NCBI GenBank assembly: GCA_019416065.1
Contig: DXYB01000061.1
Coordinates: 1 to 9,020, forward strand
Source: Acidaminococcus sp.
GTDB lineage: Bacteria > Bacillota > Negativicutes > Acidaminococcales > Acidaminococcaceae
Length of the DNA stretch: 9,020 nt
Direction of reading: 5' to 3'
Shown here: piece after piece, positions 5,992 to 9,020 of the stretch
Numbering within the stretch: the stretch's first letter is position 1
Layout of the letters: the number at the start of each line of letters is the position of its first letter
The notes under the pieces: model-generated
What the model was told of the DNA's origin: nothing
The model's database searches: none
What the model saw: the letters and a program-made list of their open reading frames with translations, nothing else
Translations under genes and position numbers: made by a program

Positions 5992-6504
5992 ATGACATGG
6001 CAGCAGAAAAAGAGACCGGGGCAATGGATTGCTATGCTTGGCTTCTGCCTTGCCATGGAACTGATCCTGGCGCGGTTTTTATCCCTTCATACTATGAACC
6101 TGAAAATTGGGATAAGCTTTTTGCCTTTGGCAGTTGCAGGCTTTTGGGGAGGGCCACTTGCCGGGGGAATCGTTGGAGCACTGGGGGATTTAATTGGGGC
6201 AACATTATTTCCCGTAGGGCCGTACTTTCCCGGATTTACCCTGTCTGCCTTTTTAGATGGCGTGGTATACGGGGCGTGTTTCCGACATGGAATTGATAAA
6301 AAACATATCATCCTGGCGGTTGCTATTGTGCAGCTAGGTATTAGTCTGGGGCTTAATACGTTCTGGCTTACGGTGTTGTTTCAAACACCCTGGCAGGCTA
6401 TGGTGGCGTTACGCTTATTCCAGTGTGTTGTGGAATTTGTGTTAAAATGCGTATTGCTTTCCATTGTACTGCCCCTGTTGCAAAAAAGAGGCTTTCAAGT
6501 ATAA
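5992..6504 (+). CDS. ECF transporter substrate-binding (S) subunit, FolT-like
   Basis: A 170-residue integral membrane protein with about six hydrophobic segments. It matches the folate-type S components of energy-coupling factor transporters: LKIGISFLPLAVAGFWGGPLAG at 37-58, then VGALGDLIGATLFPVGPYFPGFTLSAFLDGVVYG at about 61-94, and LNTFWLTVLF at 121-130 with a conserved LRLFQ at 140-144. S components bind a vitamin-like ligand and work with a shared EcfT/EcfA/EcfA' module, none of which is encoded in this window. The best family match is folate (FolT). Pairing with a regulated ureohydrolase raises the possibility of a different ligand. It starts 5 bp after the ureohydrolase stop, with AGAGG at 5978-5982 as ribosome binding site, so the two form an operon. 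Its last four codons lie in the long inverted repeat that follows. Confidence 0.85.
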   Translation: MTWQQKKRPGQWIAMLGFCLAMELILARFLSLHTMNLKIGISFLPLAVAGFWGGPLAGGIVGALGDLIGATLFPVGPYFPGFTLSAFLDGVVYGACFRHGIDKKHIILAVAIVQLGISLGLNTFWLTVLFQTPWQAMVALRLFQCVVEFVLKCVLLSIVLPLLQKRGFQV

Positions 6505-6551
6505 AACAGGCGGTTCACATCGTTGTGGACCGCCTGTTTTATACTTGAAAG
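6492..6551. terminator. 60-bp near-perfect inverted repeat, probable bidirectional terminator
   Basis: Two 28-base arms (6492-6519 and 6524-6551) are complementary throughout except for one G-T pair, with a 4-base TCGT loop. The core is AAAACAGGCGG...CCGCCTGTTTT, an A-tract/GC stem/T-tract arrangement that can terminate transcription in both directions between the convergent transporter gene and the minus-strand secreted-protein gene. The arms extend 11 bp beyond the A/T tracts, longer than a standard terminator needs, and the left arm includes the final four sense codons and stop of the transporter gene. Confidence 0.88.
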
Positions 6552-6597
6552 GTTCATGTATTAATTTTAATTTAGTCAAGTATTGGGGTACTCATTC

Positions 6598-7155
6598 TTA
6601 ATGGCTGATGAGATAGCTTTTTAGCGCGTCACACAGGGCCATTCCCAGTGTACCAGGGGCAAGAGGGTACCAAGAGGTATCTCGCACTTTCTCTGATCGG
6701 GTACAATTGCCCAGACCGTCATAGATAAATTGAAATTGGTCGGAGTAAACCCGAAGCCGTACATCATATTGACTCAGCAGAAAGGTTTTCTGCCCTGTTG
6801 TACGGTCTGTCCAGCGATTCCAAAGGGTGAGAACGCCTTTTTTTTCATCGTACTGCATGCTTTGGGTATCGTAAGCTACGGTGTAGCGGCTGTTAGATGC
6901 AACCACCTGCCATACAGCAGTTTCTTTATCAGGAAGTACAGGTGCAGTATCTTCTTTTGTTTCTTTAGTAGCGTCGTTTTCCTGTTGTGTAGTAGTTGTT
7001 TGCGGACTGACTGTTGTTGCTGGTGGTGCCGGTACAGCATGGCTTTCCTCTGCAACGGGACTTTTAGCAGATTGTGTTGTCATAGGGGCTGCCCAACCCG
7101 GGACGCTGCAGATAAAGGCTGCAACCACAAGGGATAGACAGAATGCTTTATTCAT
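6598..7155 (-). CDS. Secreted surface-adhesin-E-like protein
   Basis: A 185-residue exported protein. The signal peptide MNKAFCLSLVVAAFICSVPGWA is probably cleaved near residue 22 or 23. It is followed by a low-complexity Thr/Pro/Glu/Gln-rich linker (about 24-79) and then a compact domain (81-185). The domain begins VWQVVASNSRYTVAYDTQSM, has a beta-rich middle (GVLTLWNRWTD, FLLSQYDVRLRVYSDQFQFIYDG), a Cys151, and a C-terminal SWYPLAPGTLGMALCDALKSYL segment. This follows the layout I associate with the surface-adhesin protein E family of small cell-surface proteins, common in Negativicutes. That assignment is an inference. Residues Cys151 and Cys175 could form a disulphide. The start has AAAGGA on the minus strand at 7170-7165, 9 bases upstream. 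It is a single-gene unit facing the long inverted repeat at its 3' end. Confidence 0.8.
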   Translation of the reverse strand: MNKAFCLSLVVAAFICSVPGWAAPMTTQSAKSPVAEESHAVPAPPATTVSPQTTTTQQENDATKETKEDTAPVLPDKETAVWQVVASNSRYTVAYDTQSMQYDEKKGVLTLWNRWTDRTTGQKTFLLSQYDVRLRVYSDQFQFIYDGLGNCTRSEKVRDTSWYPLAPGTLGMALCDALKSYLISH

Positions 7156-7186
7156 ATGCTGACATCCTTTCGTTCATTTTATCGTT

Positions 7187-7195
7187 ATTGTACCA
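7187..7195 (-). promoter_or_regulatory. Candidate promoter for the secreted adhesin-E-like gene
   Basis: On the minus strand TGG-TACAAT (7195-7187) forms an extended -10 element 31 bases before the start codon. A second TATAAT lies further out at 7227-7222. Neither has a convincing -35. These elements interleave with the plus-strand promoter for the RNase gene. Confidence 0.4.
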
Positions 7196-7211
7196 CAGCT
7201 CTTGGTTTTCA

Positions 7212-7220
7212 TGGTATAAT
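7212..7220 (+). promoter_or_regulatory. Extended -10 promoter for the beta-CASP RNase gene
   Basis: TGG-TATAAT at 7212-7220 is identical to the extended -10 element at 2263-2271. No -35 lies at the ideal spacing; TTGTAC at 7188-7193 is 21 bp away. The predicted transcript start near 7227 gives a leader of about 55 bases to the ATG at 7282. Confidence 0.55.
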
Positions 7221-7281
7221 TATTATAAATTTTAATTATGCAGTTAAGCATATAGACCCTACGTGCTATAAGGAGACCGAC

Positions 7282-8889
7282 ATGAAGATCACATTTTTAG
7301 GGGCTGATAAAACCGTTACTGGATCCTGCCATTTGCTAGACGTTGCAGGAAAGAAAATTCTCTTGGATTGTGGCATGTTCCAGGGAACCAAGATCATCCG
7401 GGAATTGAACCAAAAACCGTTTGCGTTTCACCCGGGAGAGATCGATGCCGTAATTTTGAGCCATGCCCATATTGATCACAGTGGACTTTTGCCCAAGCTG
7501 GTCAAAGAGGGGTTCAAAGGCTTTATTTATTGTACTTCTGTAACAGAAGAATTGTGTGAGATTCTTTTGCCAGATTGCGGGCACATCCAGGAATCGGATG
7601 CGGAACTAAGGACACGTAAAGGCTTGCGGGCCGGGAAGGCCGCCGTGGAACCTTTATATACCGTGGATGACGCTTACCTTTGTCTGAAACATTTTATCAC
7701 CTGTGAGTATGATCAGGACATTACCCTTTTCCCTGGAATTACGTTGCGGTTTCGAGTGGCAGGACATATTCTGGGAAGTGCCTTAGTTACGCTGCTGCTG
7801 GAAGAGCATGGGCAAACGACAAAATTAATCTTTACAGGGGATATTGGGCAGCCCAATGTACCAATCCTGGATGATCCCTATCAGATTTCCGGGGCAGATT
7901 TTATTATTACCGAATCCACCTATGGTAACCGGCTTCATGAGGAGGTGGATCGAGAAGCAGAGCTCAGGGATATTATGCAAGAGGCGTTGGCTCAGGGTGG
8001 CAATGTGATTATTCCTGCTTTTGCGGTAGGACGTACTCAGGTGCTATTGTATTATTTTCAAAAACTGATGCAGAGCGGGCAAATTCCCACGGTTCCTATT
8101 TTTGTAGATAGCCCTATGGCCATTAAAGCAACCCAGGTTATGCAGTTTAATCCGGAAGAATATGATGAAGAAGCCCAGTCCATTTTCCATAGCCATGGGG
8201 GTAAGCTGCTGCATATGTCCAATGTAAAATATACAGAAACACCAGCGGAATCCAAGGCGATTAATGATATGCCTGGGTCCAAAATTATTATTTCCGCTAG
8301 TGGTATGGCTGATGCGGGTCGAGTGTTGCACCATTTAAAACATAACTTGTGGCGCAGTGATAGCTCCGTGATCTTTGCCGGATATCAGGCAGAAGGCAGC
8401 CTGGGACGCCGACTATTGGATGGAGCTAAAAAAGTCAAAATTATGGGGGAAGAAATTGCCGTAGGCGCCCATATTTATAACATGACAGGATTTTCTGCCC
8501 ACGCGGATAAAAATCAGATTTTAGCCCTGTATAAAGGCATGGAGCATAAGCCAAAAGTTTTCTTTGTGGTGCATGGAGAATATGATGCGGCAAGCGCCCT
8601 AGCCCATAGTCTAAATACGGAACTGGGAACCGCTACGTATATTCCTAATTACGGAGATGCGGCAGTAATTGACGGCACGGACTGGCATATCGAGGAAACT
8701 AAGACTGTACTTAGCGAACCGACCATCCAAGCTACCCGGAATTATTTGCAGGGATTCGAAAAAGACTATTTACAATATAGAGGAAAAATTGAACAGATTG
8801 CTGCCCACGATCCTAAACGTATGGACGATATCCGGTCGAAAATGGATAAAATTCGTAAATACATGGATTCGCTACTGAAAAATATTTGA
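7282..8889 (+). CDS. Beta-CASP metallo-beta-lactamase-fold ribonuclease
   Basis: A 535-residue cytoplasmic zinc-dependent nuclease of the RNA-processing beta-CASP group (the CPSF73/TTHA0252-like branch, not RNase J). Motif 1 is Asp29. Motif 2 is HAHIDH at 61-66, motif 3 His162 (GHILGSA) and motif 4 Asp187 (TGDIG). The beta-CASP inserts follow: motif A Glu211 (ESTYG), the PAFAVGRTQ and VDSPMA segments, motif B His351/His352 within SGMADAGRVLHHLKH, and motif C His407 (GFSAHAD). A conserved HGE is at 431-433. All catalytic residues are present, so it should be active in RNA decay or processing. Residues from about 480 form a charged, helical C-terminal tail beyond the core. The start at 7282 has AAGGAGA (7270-7276). 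An in-frame ATG at 7156 would begin upstream of the promoter and is rejected. Confidence 0.93.
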   Translation: MKITFLGADKTVTGSCHLLDVAGKKILLDCGMFQGTKIIRELNQKPFAFHPGEIDAVILSHAHIDHSGLLPKLVKEGFKGFIYCTSVTEELCEILLPDCGHIQESDAELRTRKGLRAGKAAVEPLYTVDDAYLCLKHFITCEYDQDITLFPGITLRFRVAGHILGSALVTLLLEEHGQTTKLIFTGDIGQPNVPILDDPYQISGADFIITESTYGNRLHEEVDREAELRDIMQEALAQGGNVIIPAFAVGRTQVLLYYFQKLMQSGQIPTVPIFVDSPMAIKATQVMQFNPEEYDEEAQSIFHSHGGKLLHMSNVKYTETPAESKAINDMPGSKIIISASGMADAGRVLHHLKHNLWRSDSSVIFAGYQAEGSLGRRLLDGAKKVKIMGEEIAVGAHIYNMTGFSAHADKNQILALYKGMEHKPKVFFVVHGEYDAASALAHSLNTELGTATYIPNYGDAAVIDGTDWHIEETKTVLSEPTIQATRNYLQGFEKDYLQYRGKIEQIAAHDPKRMDDIRSKMDKIRKYMDSLLKNI

Positions 8890-8912
8890 ACACGTAAGTG
8901 GCGTCTTCCATT

Positions 8913-8928
8913 ACCCCATATGGGTTTT
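8913..8928 (+). terminator. Weak possible terminator after the RNase gene
   Basis: ACCC at 8913-8916 pairs with GGGT at 8922-8925 across a 5-base loop, followed by a short T-run to 8928. A competing 6-bp stem (TACCCC at 8912-8917 with GGGGTA at 8939-8944) has a long loop. Neither is a strong terminator, so transcription from the RNase gene may be stopped elsewhere. Confidence 0.3.
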
Positions 8929-8945
8929 ATATCCGTACGGGGTAC

Positions 8946-8961
8946 TGTTTCACGTGAAACA
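8946..8961. other. parS: parS centromere site (ParB/Spo0J binding site)
   Basis: TGTTTCACGTGAAACA is a perfect 16-bp palindrome that exactly fits the known chromosomal parS consensus TGTTNCACGTGAAACA. ParB (Spo0J) dimers load at such sites and spread along DNA to organise and segregate newly replicated origins and to recruit SMC/condensin. Sites are usually concentrated near the replication origin, so this part of the chromosome is probably origin-proximal. It lies in a non-coding gap, between the RNase gene and what appears to be another promoter. Confidence 0.9.
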
Positions 8962-8994
8962 TTGTAAAAAGTAGGAAGAAATTTTCAAAAGGCA

Positions 8995-9020
8995 TTGACA
9001 AAATATTTTGGATTTGCTAA
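8995..9020 (+). promoter_or_regulatory. Left half of a probable promoter cut by the window edge
   Basis: A perfect TTGACA (8995-9000) lies behind an A/T-rich tract (8978-8990), as in promoters with UP elements. With a 17-bp spacer the -10 would begin at 9018, where the window ends in TAA. The driven gene is outside the window. A stable-RNA or highly expressed gene is possible but cannot be shown. Confidence 0.45.

Noticed and set aside
2201..6582. 11-base repeat TTAGTCAAGTA at 2201-2211 and 6572-6582
   Set aside because: Several matches of this length are expected by chance in 9 kb, and the flanks are not shared.
7156..7281. 42-residue N-terminal extension of the beta-CASP RNase
   Set aside because: It begins upstream of the promoter at 7212-7220. 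The family normally begins with MKITFLGA-type sequence, and a strong ribosome binding site precedes the ATG at 7282.
1..9020. CRISPR arrays, tRNA or rRNA genes, and classical riboswitches
   Set aside because: I saw no regularly spaced repeats, no cloverleaf-like tRNA sequences, no rRNA signatures, and no leader long enough or with motifs of a known riboswitch.

Overview
The window looks like chromosomal DNA from a low-to-mid GC Firmicute. The most likely group is the Negativicutes (Veillonella/Megasphaera/Dialister/Phascolarctobacterium-like). This placement is an inference from three things: two small secreted proteins with a surface-adhesin-E-like layout, strong AGGAGG-type ribosome binding sites, and sigma-A-type promoters. 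The species cannot be named from the sequence alone. A perfect 16-bp parS palindrome at the right edge suggests an origin-proximal chromosomal position.

Layout, left to right. Positions 1-162 hold the open 3' end of an unidentified reading frame, possibly a decayed transposase. Positions 253-289 form a strong hairpin directly before the ribosome binding site of a beta-carbonic anhydrase gene (307-843). That gene overlaps a TraX-family membrane protein gene (834-1592), which is followed within 8 bp by a gene for a small secreted protein (1601-2182). The last gene appears to be frameshifted near its 3' end. A new promoter (-10 at 2266) then drives a lipoprotein gene (2330-3079) and a beta-hydroxyacid dehydrogenase gene (3107-4027), closed by an intrinsic terminator.

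The centre is a regulator-plus-operon module. An IclR-family repressor/activator gene (minus strand, 4075-4827) is transcribed divergently from a two-gene operon encoding an agmatinase/arginase-fold ureohydrolase (5018-5986) and a FolT-like ECF transporter substrate-binding subunit (5992-6504). Both divergent promoters are clear. The ureohydrolase keeps the Asp/His metal ligands of DAHxD and DxD, but it has Cys where the GGDH metal-ligand His is expected and Asn where the catalytic-loop His is expected. It is therefore probably not an ordinary agmatinase. The module looks like a small, regulated uptake-and-hydrolysis unit for an unidentified compound that may contain a guanidino or amidino group. 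This is the best candidate for undescribed biology here.

The operon ends in a 60-bp inverted repeat with 28-bp arms, which also lies at the 3' end of a convergent gene for a secreted adhesin-E-like protein (minus strand, 6598-7155). Across an intergenic region with overlapping divergent promoters lies a 535-residue beta-CASP metallo-beta-lactamase-fold RNase gene (7282-8889). The last 131 bp carry parS and what looks like the beginning of a further strong promoter.
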